A stretch of DNA of 64,000 nucleotides from positions 807 through 64,806 of the forward strand of contig NZ_PZJM01000001.1 in assembly GCF_003206045.1 (NCBI RefSeq), in the 5' to 3' direction. Below, one piece after another: positions 24,346 through 32,824 of this stretch; within the stretch, counting starts at the first letter, position 1; each line of letters starts with the position of its first letter. Both the position numbers and the translations under genes were made by a program. A model generated the notes under the pieces. The model was given only the letters and a program-made list of their open reading frames with translations, had not been told where the DNA came from and made no database searches. This DNA is from Salinicola lusitanus (GTDB lineage: Bacteria > Pseudomonadota > Gammaproteobacteria > Pseudomonadales > Halomonadaceae).

Positions 24346-25649
24346 TGCCCACCGACTGGTTACCCCTGCTGCCGTGGCTCCTGTTCGTGCTGCTCGGCGT
24401 ATTCATCATTCTCGGCGTCCCCATCGCCATGTCGCTGGTGCTGACGTCATTCTCGATCATCGTGCTCGACCCACGTCTCGTCCCCTGGATCATGTTCCAG
24501 CGCATGTACTACGGCATGGATTCGTTCGTGCTGCTGGCGGTCCCGCTGTTCCTGCTCGCCGGCAACCTGATGAATGCGGCCCGGATCACCGATCGCCTGA
24601 TCACGCTGTGTCTCAATCTGGTCGGCCACGTCAAAGGGGCACTGGCCCATGTCAACGTACTGGTGAGCATGCTGTTCGCCGGGGTTTCGGGATCCTCGAC
24701 GGCGGACAGTGCCGGCATCGGTACGGTGCTGATCCCGGCGATGAAGAAAGAGGGCTACCCGACCCATTTCAGTGTCGCGGTCACCGCGGCCTCGTCGGTG
24801 ATGGGCATCATCATTCCGCCGTCGATCAACATGATCGTCTGGGGCGCGCTGACCAGCACCTCGATCGCCGGCCTGTTCCTGGGGGGCATCGTTCCCGGGG
24901 TCCTGATCGCGGTGGCACAACTGCTGCTCAACCTGGGCTACGTGCGCCGCTACGACGTGCCGACGCGCAAGCGGGCCACGCTCAAGCAACTGGCCAGTTC
25001 GGGCAAGGATGGCCTGCTCGCCGCTGGCATCCCGGTGCTGATCATCGGTGGCATTACCCTCGGTATCGTCACGCCAACCGAGGCGGCGGTGATGGCGGTG
25101 CTCTATGCCCTGCTGCTGGGTTCCATCGTCTACCGCGAGCTGACCTTCAAGAGCGTGCTGGACGCCTCGACCGACACCGTCCGGCTCTGCTCGCTGTCGC
25201 TGTTCAGCCTGGTGGGCGCCGCGATCTTCGGCTACCTGATCAGCTTCTACCGCATCCCGCCGCAACTGATGGCTGGCGTCGAGATCACCGACCCGACCAC
25301 CCTGCTGATCATCGCCACCATCGTCATGCTGCTGGTCGGCACCTTCATGGATTCGCTGCCGGCGATGGCGATTCTGGCCCCGATCTTCCAACCGCTGGCG
25401 GCCCAGGCGGGCGTCGATCCGCTGCAGTTCGGCGTGATCAGCGTCATGGCGCTCGGCCTTGGCCTGATCACGCCGCCCTACGGCCTGTGCCTGATGATCT
25501 CGGCCAAGATCGGCGGCATCCCCCTGCTCAAGGCACTGGGTACCACGATGGTCTATCTGCTGGTGATGCTGGTGGTGATCGGCCTGCTGATCGCCTTCCC
25601 AGACCTGGTCCTCTACCTACCCCAGACTTTCGGCCCGGACGCGGGCTGA
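24342..25649 (+). CDS. dctM: TRAP transporter large permease subunit DctM
   Basis: A 435-residue large TRAP permease, normal length, with about 12 helices. Typical segments are SFVLLAVPLFLLAGNLMNAARITDRLI, LFAGVSGSSTADSAGIGTVLIPAMKKEGY, ASSVMGIIIPPSINMIVWG and, in the second half, SLPAMAILAPIFQPLAAQAGVDPLQFGVISVMALGLGLITPPYGLCL. It is the last member of the lacI-dctP-dctQ-dctM unit and works as a sodium-coupled symporter. The genes are uninterrupted. Confidence 0.94.
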   Translation: MMPTDWLPLLPWLLFVLLGVFIILGVPIAMSLVLTSFSIIVLDPRLVPWIMFQRMYYGMDSFVLLAVPLFLLAGNLMNAARITDRLITLCLNLVGHVKGALAHVNVLVSMLFAGVSGSSTADSAGIGTVLIPAMKKEGYPTHFSVAVTAASSVMGIIIPPSINMIVWGALTSTSIAGLFLGGIVPGVLIAVAQLLLNLGYVRRYDVPTRKRATLKQLASSGKDGLLAAGIPVLIIGGITLGIVTPTEAAVMAVLYALLLGSIVYRELTFKSVLDASTDTVRLCSLSLFSLVGAAIFGYLISFYRIPPQLMAGVEITDPTTLLIIATIVMLLVGTFMDSLPAMAILAPIFQPLAAQAGVDPLQFGVISVMALGLGLITPPYGLCLMISAKIGGIPLLKALGTTMVYLLVMLVVIGLLIAFPDLVLYLPQTFGPDAG

Positions 25650-25691
25650 GACAGGGCGATCAAAAAGTGTGCAATTTCTGGGGACTCGTTC

Positions 25692-25719
25692 GCTCCGGCT
25701 TGTGATTTCCAGCCGGGGC
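25692..25719 (+). terminator. Weak hairpin after the TRAP operon
   Basis: GCTCCGGCT and AGCCGGGGC can pair over 9 bp (one G-T) around a 10-base loop, 42 bases after the dctM stop. No T-tract follows. This is only a candidate terminator or processing site. Confidence 0.3.
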
Positions 25720-25874
25720 GACTAAAGTTGCAAGATAGATTAAAAACAGTGTTCCGTAATCCTACAGTCTTCGATCACGGGGCCGATAATCAGAGAACTG
25801 GAGTCAACCGCAGCGGCCAGTTTCACCCAAGGCCGGCGTCACATCCACTGACAGCGCCCTCGAGGCGACCCACC

Positions 25875-26555
25875 ATGCCCGATCCCCTCTGCCTGCTTTT
25901 CGATTGCGACGGCACTCTGGTCGACAGCGAACCCCTCCTCGCCGAGATCATGGCGAAGTATCTCAATCAGGCGGGCCTACCCTTCCAGCCCAATGACTAT
26001 CTGACGGAATTTCGTGGCGCGCGTTTCGCCAGCATCGTCTCCCATCTGGAACGACTGCACGGACGCCTCGAGGATTCCGTTCGCCAGCGAATCGAGACGG
26101 CGATGCGCCAGGAGATGCACGAGCGCATGGTCGACGAGCTCGTGCCCATCGCTGGCGTACCGGAAGCGCTCGACGCGCTCGGAGCCCTGCCGCGCTGTGT
26201 CGCCTCCAACGGGCCCGAGGCCAAGATTCGGCGAGCGCTGGACAGCACCGGATTGCGTGGCTTCTTCGGCGATCATATCTACAGCGCCTACACCGTGGGC
26301 AGCTGGAAGCCGGCACCGGGCCTGTTCCTGCATGCCGGCCGCGACATGGGCTTCGAACCCGCCGACTGCATCGTGATCGACGATGCCCAGGTGGGCGTCC
26401 GCGCCGCGCTGGCCGCGGGCATGCGGGTCGTCCATATCAATCGCTTCCCCGACCTCGAGCCCTCCCCGTCAGAGGCCATCGAAATTCGCGACATGCGCGA
26501 ATTGCCGGCGGTGATCGACAAGTTGATCCCGGCCCTCGCGGTCGGCAACCTCTAG
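25875..26555 (+). CDS. HAD-superfamily phosphatase (subfamily IA)
   Basis: A 226-residue haloacid-dehalogenase-type hydrolase. Motif I is LFDCDGTLVDSE with nucleophile D10 and acid/base D12, a helical cap follows (about 18-85), motif II is the CVASNGPE segment, motif III is the K in SWKPAPG and motif IV is IVIDDAQVGVRAAL. It resembles YniC/YcjU-type sugar-phosphate phosphatases and phosphoglycolate phosphatases. It lies 225 bases after the TRAP operon with its own likely promoter, so a link to sugar-acid metabolism is possible but not shown. The start follows GAGGCGACC. Confidence 0.9.
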   Translation: MPDPLCLLFDCDGTLVDSEPLLAEIMAKYLNQAGLPFQPNDYLTEFRGARFASIVSHLERLHGRLEDSVRQRIETAMRQEMHERMVDELVPIAGVPEALDALGALPRCVASNGPEAKIRRALDSTGLRGFFGDHIYSAYTVGSWKPAPGLFLHAGRDMGFEPADCIVIDDAQVGVRAALAAGMRVVHINRFPDLEPSPSEAIEIRDMRELPAVIDKLIPALAVGNL

Positions 26556-26720
26556 CGGCTCGACCGAGCGCACTCGGCGACGGCCACTACTGGAGGTTCC
26601 ACCGCCTACGGCGATGATCGCGGCCCGAGCCCATGGCTCGGGCCGCGATCGTTTCGGATCGCTCGTTACCGGCCGGATGGCCGCGTTATCATGTGTTTTT
26701 CACGTCTTATCGGAGTTCCC

Positions 26721-27095
26721 ATGCCTTCGTTACAGGATCAACTGCGTGGCCTGGTCTATTCGACCGAACATGGCGAGACCTGTCCCGACTGCCGTCGGCC
26801 TGTCGCCGAGTGCGAATGCCGGGCCCGGGAGGAGGCCGAACGGATCGCCGCGCTCGACGGCATCGTTCGTATCCGGCGCGAGACCAGCGGCCGCAAGGGC
26901 AAGGGTGTGACGACGATTCAAGGCGTGCCGCTGGACAGCGAAGCGCTGAAGATGCTGGCCAAGACGCTCAAGAAACGCTGCGGGACGGGCGGTGCGATCA
27001 AGGATGGGGTGATCGAGATCCAGGGCGACCATCGCGACGTACTCAAGCGCGAGCTGGAATCGCGAGGCTACAAGGTCAAGCTCGCCGGGGGGTGA
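26721..27095 (+). CDS. yciH: SUI1/YciH-family translation initiation factor-like protein
   Basis: A 124-residue protein with the eIF1/SUI1 fold in its C-terminal two thirds. The N-terminus holds a CPDCRRPVAECEC cysteine pattern that could bind zinc, and the core carries VRIRRETSGRKGKGVTTIQGVPLDSEALKMLAKTLKKRCGTGGAIKDGVIEIQGDH split here by family blocks, with the basic loop and the CGTGG turn conserved. In E. coli YciH influences initiation fidelity under stress. ATG 26721 follows GGAGTTCC and is preferred over an upstream in-frame codon. It is monocistronic. Confidence 0.92.
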   Translation: MPSLQDQLRGLVYSTEHGETCPDCRRPVAECECRAREEAERIAALDGIVRIRRETSGRKGKGVTTIQGVPLDSEALKMLAKTLKKRCGTGGAIKDGVIEIQGDHRDVLKRELESRGYKVKLAGG

Positions 27096-27198
27096 GCCCG
27101 AGGGACTCCCGCACCTTGTCCGGCGCGTGGAATTTAGGCCGTGTTCCCTTGTCACACCCTTATCGCGCGCTTCAACGCTCAATCTTCGAGGGGATTCG

Positions 27199-27618
27199 AT
27201 GTTCTCGTTCAACGCTTCACGCTCGCTCCGACTCGGCACTGCCGCACTGGCACTCGGGATGCTGGCAGGCTGCGCCAGCGGCCCCCAGTTCGACACGCTG
27301 GCGGCTCGCGTGGTTGCCGACAAGCCGGTCACGTTGCCCGAATCCGCGGTACTGGAGGTTCAGCTGAAGGACATCTCCACCGGCGACGTCCTGGCCAGCA
27401 GTCGCTACGAACAGCTGGGGCGACTGCCGATTCCGGTCACGCTGCAGTACGCAGCCGAGGCGATCGATCACGACGATCTCTATCGTCTCAGCGCGCAGAT
27501 TCGCGACGACGACCGTATTCTCTACCTGAATCCCGAACCGGTCTCGGTATTCGGCGACGGTGACGCCGCCGAGCCCGATATTCCGGTCACGACCACCGGC
27601 GCGGCACCGACGCACTGA
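27199..27618 (+). CDS. YbaY/YscW-like lipoprotein
   Basis: A 139-residue predicted outer-membrane or periplasmic lipoprotein. The signal peptide ends in the lipobox LAGC with the acylated cysteine near residue 25. The body matches the YbaY/YscW pilotin-like domain with SAVLEVQLKDISTGDVLASSRYEQLGRLPIPV and DLYRLSAQIRDDDRILYLN. GAGGGG precedes the ATG. The family forms a small beta sandwich; the function of stand-alone YbaY proteins is not settled. No secretion genes are nearby, so a type III pilotin role is unlikely here. Confidence 0.82.
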   Translation: MFSFNASRSLRLGTAALALGMLAGCASGPQFDTLAARVVADKPVTLPESAVLEVQLKDISTGDVLASSRYEQLGRLPIPVTLQYAAEAIDHDDLYRLSAQIRDDDRILYLNPEPVSVFGDGDAAEPDIPVTTTGAAPTH

Positions 27619-27705
27619 AGAGACCACCCACCGAAGGTACGGCTTGTGGCGGTCGGGCTGGCGCCTCACTCTGTAGGGCTTCGCTTCGCCACCAAGGAGG
27701 GCAGG

Positions 27706-28698
27706 ATGGAAACACTGACATTACCGGGCACGGACATCGTCACCTCGCGCATCGGCCTCGGCACCTGGGCCATGGGTGGACGCATGTGGGGCGGCACCGA
27801 CGACCCCAACGCGATTCGTACCATCCACGCCGCCATCGACCGGGGCGTCAACCTGATCGATACCGCTCCGGCGTACGGCTTCGGCCATTCGGAGGAGGTC
27901 GTCGGCAAGGCGGTTGCCCAGTCGGACCAGCGCGATAAGCTGGTGCTGGCGACCAAGGCCGGTCTCGAGTGGTACGACGACAACACCCTGGCCCGCAACG
28001 CCACCGCCAAACGCCTGGAGAAGGAGCTCGACGACTCGCTGCGGCGACTGCGAACCGATCATATCGATCTCTACCAGATTCACTGGCCGGATCCACTGGT
28101 CGACCTCGAGGAGACCGCCACGGCGATGGCGCGCTTCCACCGCGAAGGCAAGATCCGGGCGATCGGCGTGAGCAACTTCTCCCCCGAGCAGTGCGACATC
28201 TTTCGCCGCTCGGCGCCGCTACATACGCTGCAGCCGCCCTATAACCTGTTCGAGCGCGACATCGACGGCGAGATCCTGCCTTACGCAGAGAACAACGACC
28301 TGACGCTGCTGACCTACGGCGCGCTCTGTCGGGGGCTGCTCACCGGCAAGATGCACTCGGACTACCGCTTCAGCGGCGACGATCTGCGCAACAAGGATCC
28401 CAAGTTCCAGCCACCGCGCTTTGCCCAGTATCTGGCCGCCGTCGACGCGCTGACGGAGCTGGCTCGCACCCGCCACGACAAGAGCGTGCTGGCACTGGCG
28501 GTGCGCTGGATCCTGGATCGTTCGCCCAACGTCGTCGCGCTGTGGGGCGCACGCAAGCCGGACCAGGTCGATCCGCTGGGCGACATTACCGGCTGGCAGC
28601 TGAGCGAGGAGGACATGGCGGATATCGACGCGATTCTGTCGAAACAGGTGAAGGATCCGGTGGGCCCGGAATTCATGGCACCACCGACGCGCCAGTGA
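27706..28698 (+). CDS. Aldo/keto reductase
   Basis: A 330-residue aldo/keto reductase barrel. The catalytic tetrad is visible as D and Y in IDTAPAYGFGHSEE, K in LATKAGLEW and H in LYQIHWPDP. The NADPH-binding C-terminal part includes LGARKPDQV in the form ALWGARKPDQVDPLG. The strong AAGGAGG site before ATG 27706 fixes the start. It is close to the YajO/Tas and YhdN/GSP69-type general stress reductases. It is monocistronic and convergent with a sirtuin gene, sharing the terminator at 28724. Confidence 0.92.
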   Translation: METLTLPGTDIVTSRIGLGTWAMGGRMWGGTDDPNAIRTIHAAIDRGVNLIDTAPAYGFGHSEEVVGKAVAQSDQRDKLVLATKAGLEWYDDNTLARNATAKRLEKELDDSLRRLRTDHIDLYQIHWPDPLVDLEETATAMARFHREGKIRAIGVSNFSPEQCDIFRRSAPLHTLQPPYNLFERDIDGEILPYAENNDLTLLTYGALCRGLLTGKMHSDYRFSGDDLRNKDPKFQPPRFAQYLAAVDALTELARTRHDKSVLALAVRWILDRSPNVVALWGARKPDQVDPLGDITGWQLSEEDMADIDAILSKQVKDPVGPEFMAPPTRQ

Positions 28699-28720
28699 AC
28701 GTCCGATACCACCTGCGATA

Positions 28721-29614
28721 TCAGAACCCGGCCGAGGCCGGGTTCTCTCGTTCCGGAATCATGCCACCCCGCCGCCGTTCCAGTGCATCGACCAGTGCCA
28801 TCAGCGTCGGCCCGATCGGCGCCGCGATCTTGAGCGCGAACAGCTCGTCGGCCCGGGTGACGCCGAGATTGACGCAGGCCATCGGCTTGCCGTCCCTAGC
28901 CGCCCGACGAGCGAAGCGGAACCCGGAATAGACCATCAACGACGATCCGATCACCAGCATCCCCGCCGCCGCCTCGAGGGCAGCCAAGGCCCGTTCGACC
29001 CGTGGCTTGGGGACGTTGTCGCCAAAGAACACCACGTCCGGCTTGAGAATGCCGACATGACAACGATGGCAACCGGGTACCTGGAAGGTCGAAAAATCGT
29101 GGCCGTCGAGATCGGCGTCGCCGTCCGGCCCCACCTCCGCGGGCAGCGACAACCACTGCGGGTTGAGGCGGGCCAGCTCATCATGGAGCGCATGGCGCAT
29201 CATCGTCGCGTCGCAGCGCATGCACTTTACCACGTCGGCCTGGCCGTGCAGGTCGATGACGCGGCGGGCACCGGCGCGCTGATGCAGACCATCGACGTTC
29301 TGGGTCACCAGCGAAGTGATCCGCGACTGCTCCTCCAGCGTCGCCAACGCCCGGTGCGCCTGACCCGGATGAGCCCCGGCGAGGGCACGAAAGCCGACCA
29401 GACTGCGCGCCCAGTAGCGCTGGCGCACGCCATGACTCGCCATGAACGCCTGATGGCTGACCGGCGGCGGCCGTTTCCAGTCGCCCCGCGCATCGCGATA
29501 GTCGGGAATACCGGAGTCGGTGCTGACACCGGCACCCGTCAGCACGAACAGCCGCGGATGGCGCTCGACGAAATCGGCCAGCGCCGCGACGTCCGGAATT
29601 GAGTCGTTGGGCAT
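28721..29614 (-). CDS. Sir2-family NAD-dependent protein deacetylase
   Basis: A 297-residue sirtuin. The NAD-binding motif is FVLTGAGVSTDSGIPDYRD, the catalytic region is LVTQNVDGLHQRAGARRVIDLHG with the general-base histidine in LHG, and two cysteine pairs (CMRC near 135 and CHRC near 185) form the zinc site, with KPDVVFFGD after them. This pattern corresponds to class II sirtuins (SIRT4-like). ATG 29614 is preferred because GGTGGA lies upstream; a GTG four codons earlier is in frame. Likely substrates are acyl-lysines on metabolic enzymes. The gene ends inside a terminator hairpin. Confidence 0.93.
   Translation of the reverse strand: MPNDSIPDVAALADFVERHPRLFVLTGAGVSTDSGIPDYRDARGDWKRPPPVSHQAFMASHGVRQRYWARSLVGFRALAGAHPGQAHRALATLEEQSRITSLVTQNVDGLHQRAGARRVIDLHGQADVVKCMRCDATMMRHALHDELARLNPQWLSLPAEVGPDGDADLDGHDFSTFQVPGCHRCHVGILKPDVVFFGDNVPKPRVERALAALEAAAGMLVIGSSLMVYSGFRFARRAARDGKPMACVNLGVTRADELFALKIAAPIGPTLMALVDALERRRGGMIPERENPASAGF
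28724..28745. terminator. Bidirectional terminator between aldo/keto reductase and sirtuin genes
   Basis: GAACCCGGCC-GA-GGCCGGGTTC is a perfect 10-bp stem with a two-base spacer. It overlaps the last codons of the sirtuin gene (stop at 28721). Only short T-runs follow on either strand. Confidence 0.75.
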
Positions 29615-29699
29615 ACTGTTTTCCACCGATCGATGTTAGATATGAAAGCTACCATTCATGAACACAACATAGGCGTCCTGAACGCCGGTGGCTTCCGAT

Positions 29700-30785
29700 A
29701 TGCCCGATACGCCTCTGGATCCTGTGGTCGAAAAGCGTTTGAGAGGCATCCGTCTCGCTAGACGGATCTACGCACCACGGACCCTGGGTCTCCTGATTGG
29801 CGGGCTGTGTATTGGCAGCGCGCTCCACGAATTGCCGACCCCGCCCTGGGTCTGGACGCTGTGGGCCCTGCAGATCCTGTTCTGGTCCCATCTCGCCTAT
29901 TGGCGGGCGAGGTATCACGCCTCACCCTATCATGCCGAACGCTGGAATCTCGGCGCCGACAGTCTGCTGGGCGGTTTCTGGACGGCGGCCATGCATTTCA
30001 ATGTACTTCCCTCCGTGGTGGTGTTGACGATGATCAGCCTCGACAATATCGCGGTTGGCGGGATACGCATGCTGCTGCGGGGTTTCGCTCTGCTGGCCGC
30101 CGGTGCGGCGATCGGCATGTGGGTGATCGTGCCGGGTTTCCCCAACGTCGTCCCGTCGTCGACCGTGCTGCTCTGCAGCCTGCCGATGATCATCATCTAT
30201 CCCCTCGCGATCGGCTACATCACCTATCTCCAGGCTCGCAAGCTCAACCGCCAGAAGACGACGCTGATGGAGCTGAGCCGCGCCGACGGCTTGACCGGGC
30301 TGTTCAACCGCCGCTTCTGGGAGGGCCAGGTGGCGACCCACCTGCCAACCGATTCGCCCGCCACCATCGCGCTGCTCGACCTCGACCACTTCAAGCGCAT
30401 CAACGACGAACATGGTCACGGCATCGGCGACCAGACACTGCGTACGCTGGCGGCTCTGCTGCGCCAGTCGTTCGGCGATGACGTGCTGCTCGGCCGGTAC
30501 GGTGGCGAGGAGTTCGGCCTGCTGATGCCGTCGACCACCCTGGAGCAGGCCATGGCCAGGCTTCAGCATTTCCAGCAACGGCTGGGGCGCTACCCGCCAC
30601 CGCCGCCGCTTCTCAGGATGCCCACCTGCAGTATCGGCGTGGCCGCCAAGAGCCCGCTGATGATGAACCACGAACAGTGGCTGCTGCAGGCAGATCAGGC
30701 GCTCTACGCGGCCAAGCATGCCGGACGCAACCGGATCTGCGTCGACGGCGTTCCAACATCGCAGACCACGCTCGACCTCGGCTAG
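29700..30785 (+). CDS. MASE2-GGDEF diguanylate cyclase (AdrA/DgcC type)
   Basis: A 361-residue membrane protein with an N-terminal MASE2 sensor of about six helices (residues 20-175) starting with the basic RRIYAPRTLGLLIGGL, and a C-terminal GGDEF domain (about 195-350) with DGLTGLFNRRFW, LDLDHFKRINDEHGHGIGD and the intact active site GRYGGEEF. It should make cyclic di-GMP from GTP. The usual inhibitory RxxD site five residues before GGEEF is replaced by GDDV, so product inhibition is probably lost. ATG 29700 is chosen over a GTG four codons upstream. AdrA-type enzymes promote cellulose or biofilm formation, but no such genes are here. Confidence 0.9.
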   Translation: MPDTPLDPVVEKRLRGIRLARRIYAPRTLGLLIGGLCIGSALHELPTPPWVWTLWALQILFWSHLAYWRARYHASPYHAERWNLGADSLLGGFWTAAMHFNVLPSVVVLTMISLDNIAVGGIRMLLRGFALLAAGAAIGMWVIVPGFPNVVPSSTVLLCSLPMIIIYPLAIGYITYLQARKLNRQKTTLMELSRADGLTGLFNRRFWEGQVATHLPTDSPATIALLDLDHFKRINDEHGHGIGDQTLRTLAALLRQSFGDDVLLGRYGGEEFGLLMPSTTLEQAMARLQHFQQRLGRYPPPPPLLRMPTCSIGVAAKSPLMMNHEQWLLQADQALYAAKHAGRNRICVDGVPTSQTTLDLG

Positions 30786-30829
30786 AATGGAGCCTCTTCC
30801 CGCCCACGCCACTGCAAGGACAACCGCTC

Positions 30830-31744
30830 ATGGCCTGGTTGGAGTACGTGCTGCCGCTGATCTTTCTCGCCCCGCTGGGCGCCGCCGCGCTGGTGGCGAT
30901 CACCCTGCGCGACGTGCAGACCGTCGGTCTCCGCTCCCCGCACGACGGCAAGCCGATTCGTGAAATTGCCCAGGCCCACCGGGACCGGCTGGAAAAGGCC
31001 CGCATGGTGTTCTTCCTCGACGCCACGCTGGCGCCGACGCTCACCCTGATGCCGCTGGTCTACGGCATGGGCCGGATGCTGTTCGCCGAGGAGCAGAGCT
31101 GGCTGGAGTGGTCGCTGTACGGCGTGGTCAGCACCCTGCTGGCGATGCTGTTCTGCTTTTTGATCCTGCGCGACGTGCAGCGAGTGCGCCGCCTGACCCG
31201 CAGCCTCGCCTGTGAACTGGCGGTGGGCCAGGCGCTGGATCACCTGATTCGCCCGCTGGCCAAGCCCTACTTCGTGTTCCACGACTTCCCCGCCGACTCC
31301 TACACCATCGACAACGTGCTGGTGACGCCGCAGGGGGTGTTCGTGATCCAGACGGTGGCCCGCGAATTCCCGCTCGATCTCGAGGGCCGCCCCATCAATA
31401 CCGTCTCGGTGGAGAGCGAACGCCTGCGCTTTCGCGGCTGGAACGAGCGCCAGGTCCTGCGCAAGGTCCGGCTTTCGACGGTCTGGTTGCGTCAGTGGCT
31501 GGCTCGTCACGCCAAGTTGAGCGTGCCGGTGAGTGGCATCCTGGTGCTGCCCGGCTGGGAGATCGATGACGAAACCGAGCATCTCGGCGACAGCCGCGAC
31601 GTCCGGGTGGTCGATGGCGTCGATCTTGCCACCCAGTTGGGTACGGCCCAGGGCGAAGCGATCGACGACGCCCAGCGCCAGCACCTGGTGGAGATCCTGA
31701 ACCGGCGCCACCAGTGCGGCGTGAACAAGCCTCCAAGCCAGTGA
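30830..31744 (+). CDS. NERD-domain (nuclease-related) membrane protein
   Basis: A 304-residue protein with three hydrophobic helices in the N-terminal third (about 3-24, 63-85 and 92-112), followed by a soluble domain. That domain has the NERD pattern: YFVFHDFPADSYTIDNVLVTPQGVFVIQT, where the acidic D of IDNVLV and the Q/E of IQT correspond to a degenerate PD-(D/E)xK nuclease core, and GILVLPGW further on. AAGGA precedes the ATG. NERD proteins are widespread and linked to DNA processing by sequence only; a membrane-anchored form could act on incoming DNA or simply be structural. Confidence 0.8.
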   Translation: MAWLEYVLPLIFLAPLGAAALVAITLRDVQTVGLRSPHDGKPIREIAQAHRDRLEKARMVFFLDATLAPTLTLMPLVYGMGRMLFAEEQSWLEWSLYGVVSTLLAMLFCFLILRDVQRVRRLTRSLACELAVGQALDHLIRPLAKPYFVFHDFPADSYTIDNVLVTPQGVFVIQTVAREFPLDLEGRPINTVSVESERLRFRGWNERQVLRKVRLSTVWLRQWLARHAKLSVPVSGILVLPGWEIDDETEHLGDSRDVRVVDGVDLATQLGTAQGEAIDDAQRQHLVEILNRRHQCGVNKPPSQ

Positions 31745-31849
31745 CATCGCCGGGGCGACGTTTCGCGCCGGCTTCCCGGACGCCATCTTCCCACTCTTTT
31801 TCCACATCACGTTCTTGACGAAGCGTGCTTGCACCCAACAGGAGACGCC

Positions 31850-32824
31850 ATGCCCCGTTCCGATTCCCGCACCGCCTACGATGTCCTGACCTTTGGCGAG
31901 GCGATGGCGATGTTCATCGCCGACGATCAAGGTCCGCTCGACCAGGTGACGAGATTTCATCGCCGCACCGCCGGCGCCGATACCAATGTCGCGATCGGAC
32001 TCTCGAGGCTGGGCTTCGACGTGCGCTGGCTCAGCCGGGTCGGCGCGGATCACAACGGCACCTTCCTGCAGCGGGCACTGGAGGCCGAAGGTCTCGACTG
32101 CCGGCATGTTCGACGTGATGCAGCGAATGCCACCGGATTGATCTTCAAGGAGCGTGCCGTCGACGGCGCCGACCCTCACGTCGAGTACGTCCGCCGGGGT
32201 AGCGCCGCCAGCCACCTGAGCATCGCCGACGCCAGCGATGTCGAGTTGGAAGCGGCCCGCCACCTCCACGCCACCGGCATCCCGCCCGCCATTTCCGAAT
32301 CGGCGCGCGAGCTCTCCTTTCATCTGCTGCGACAGGCCCGCCGCGACGGGTTGTCGGTCTCGTTCGATCCCAACCTGCGCCCCAGCCTGTGGCCCAGCGA
32401 AGCGGTCATGATCGAAACCCTCAATGCGCTCGCCGCCGAGGCCGACATCGTCATGCCAGGTCTGAGCGAAGGCCGCCTGCTGACCGGCCGCGAGACGGCC
32501 TACGACATCGCCGGCGACTACCTCGACCGCGGCGCCAGGGCGGTGGTGATCAAGCTCGGCCCGGAGGGTAGCTACTTCCGCACCGCCGACAGCGAGGGCA
32601 CCGTCGACGGCTCACCCGTCGAGCAGGTCGTCGACACCGTCGGTGCCGGCGACGGCTTCGCGGTGGGCATCGTCAGCGCCTATCTGGACGGGCTGGACTG
32701 GCACGCGGCGCTGCATCGCGGCAACTTGATCGGCGCCCGCCAGGTTCAGGTGATCGGCGACATGGAGGGCCTGCCCAACCGGGAGCAGCTGGTCGCCATG
32801 GAGCGCGGCGGCGACGCCCGCTAG
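31850..32824 (+). CDS. kguK: PfkB-family sugar-acid kinase, 2-ketogluconate kinase (KguK)-like
   Basis: A 324-residue ribokinase-fold enzyme. N-terminal FGEAMAMFIADDQGPLDQV, the substrate-lid stretch TAGADTNVAIGLSRLGF, HLHATGIPPAISE, VSFDPNLRPSLW and the C-terminal DTVGAGDGFAVGIVSA with catalytic Asp in GAGDGF are all present. The FGEAMAMF, GSAASHLS and HATGIPPA features match what I recall of Pseudomonas KguK more closely than generic 2-keto-3-deoxygluconate kinases. AGGAG precedes ATG 31850. It is alone here; a KguD-like reductase lies 10 kb away. KDG kinase is the main alternative. Confidence 0.82.
   Translation: MPRSDSRTAYDVLTFGEAMAMFIADDQGPLDQVTRFHRRTAGADTNVAIGLSRLGFDVRWLSRVGADHNGTFLQRALEAEGLDCRHVRRDAANATGLIFKERAVDGADPHVEYVRRGSAASHLSIADASDVELEAARHLHATGIPPAISESARELSFHLLRQARRDGLSVSFDPNLRPSLWPSEAVMIETLNALAAEADIVMPGLSEGRLLTGRETAYDIAGDYLDRGARAVVIKLGPEGSYFRTADSEGTVDGSPVEQVVDTVGAGDGFAVGIVSAYLDGLDWHAALHRGNLIGARQVQVIGDMEGLPNREQLVAMERGGDAR

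Noticed and set aside
25650-25874. Small RNA or riboswitch between dctM and the phosphatase gene
   Set aside because: Only a weak hairpin was seen; no known riboswitch core or clear promoter-terminator pair was found.
30782-32323. A 513-codon minus-strand frame across the NERD and kinase genes
   Set aside because: It spans two unrelated plus-strand genes and their spacer, with no domain of its own.
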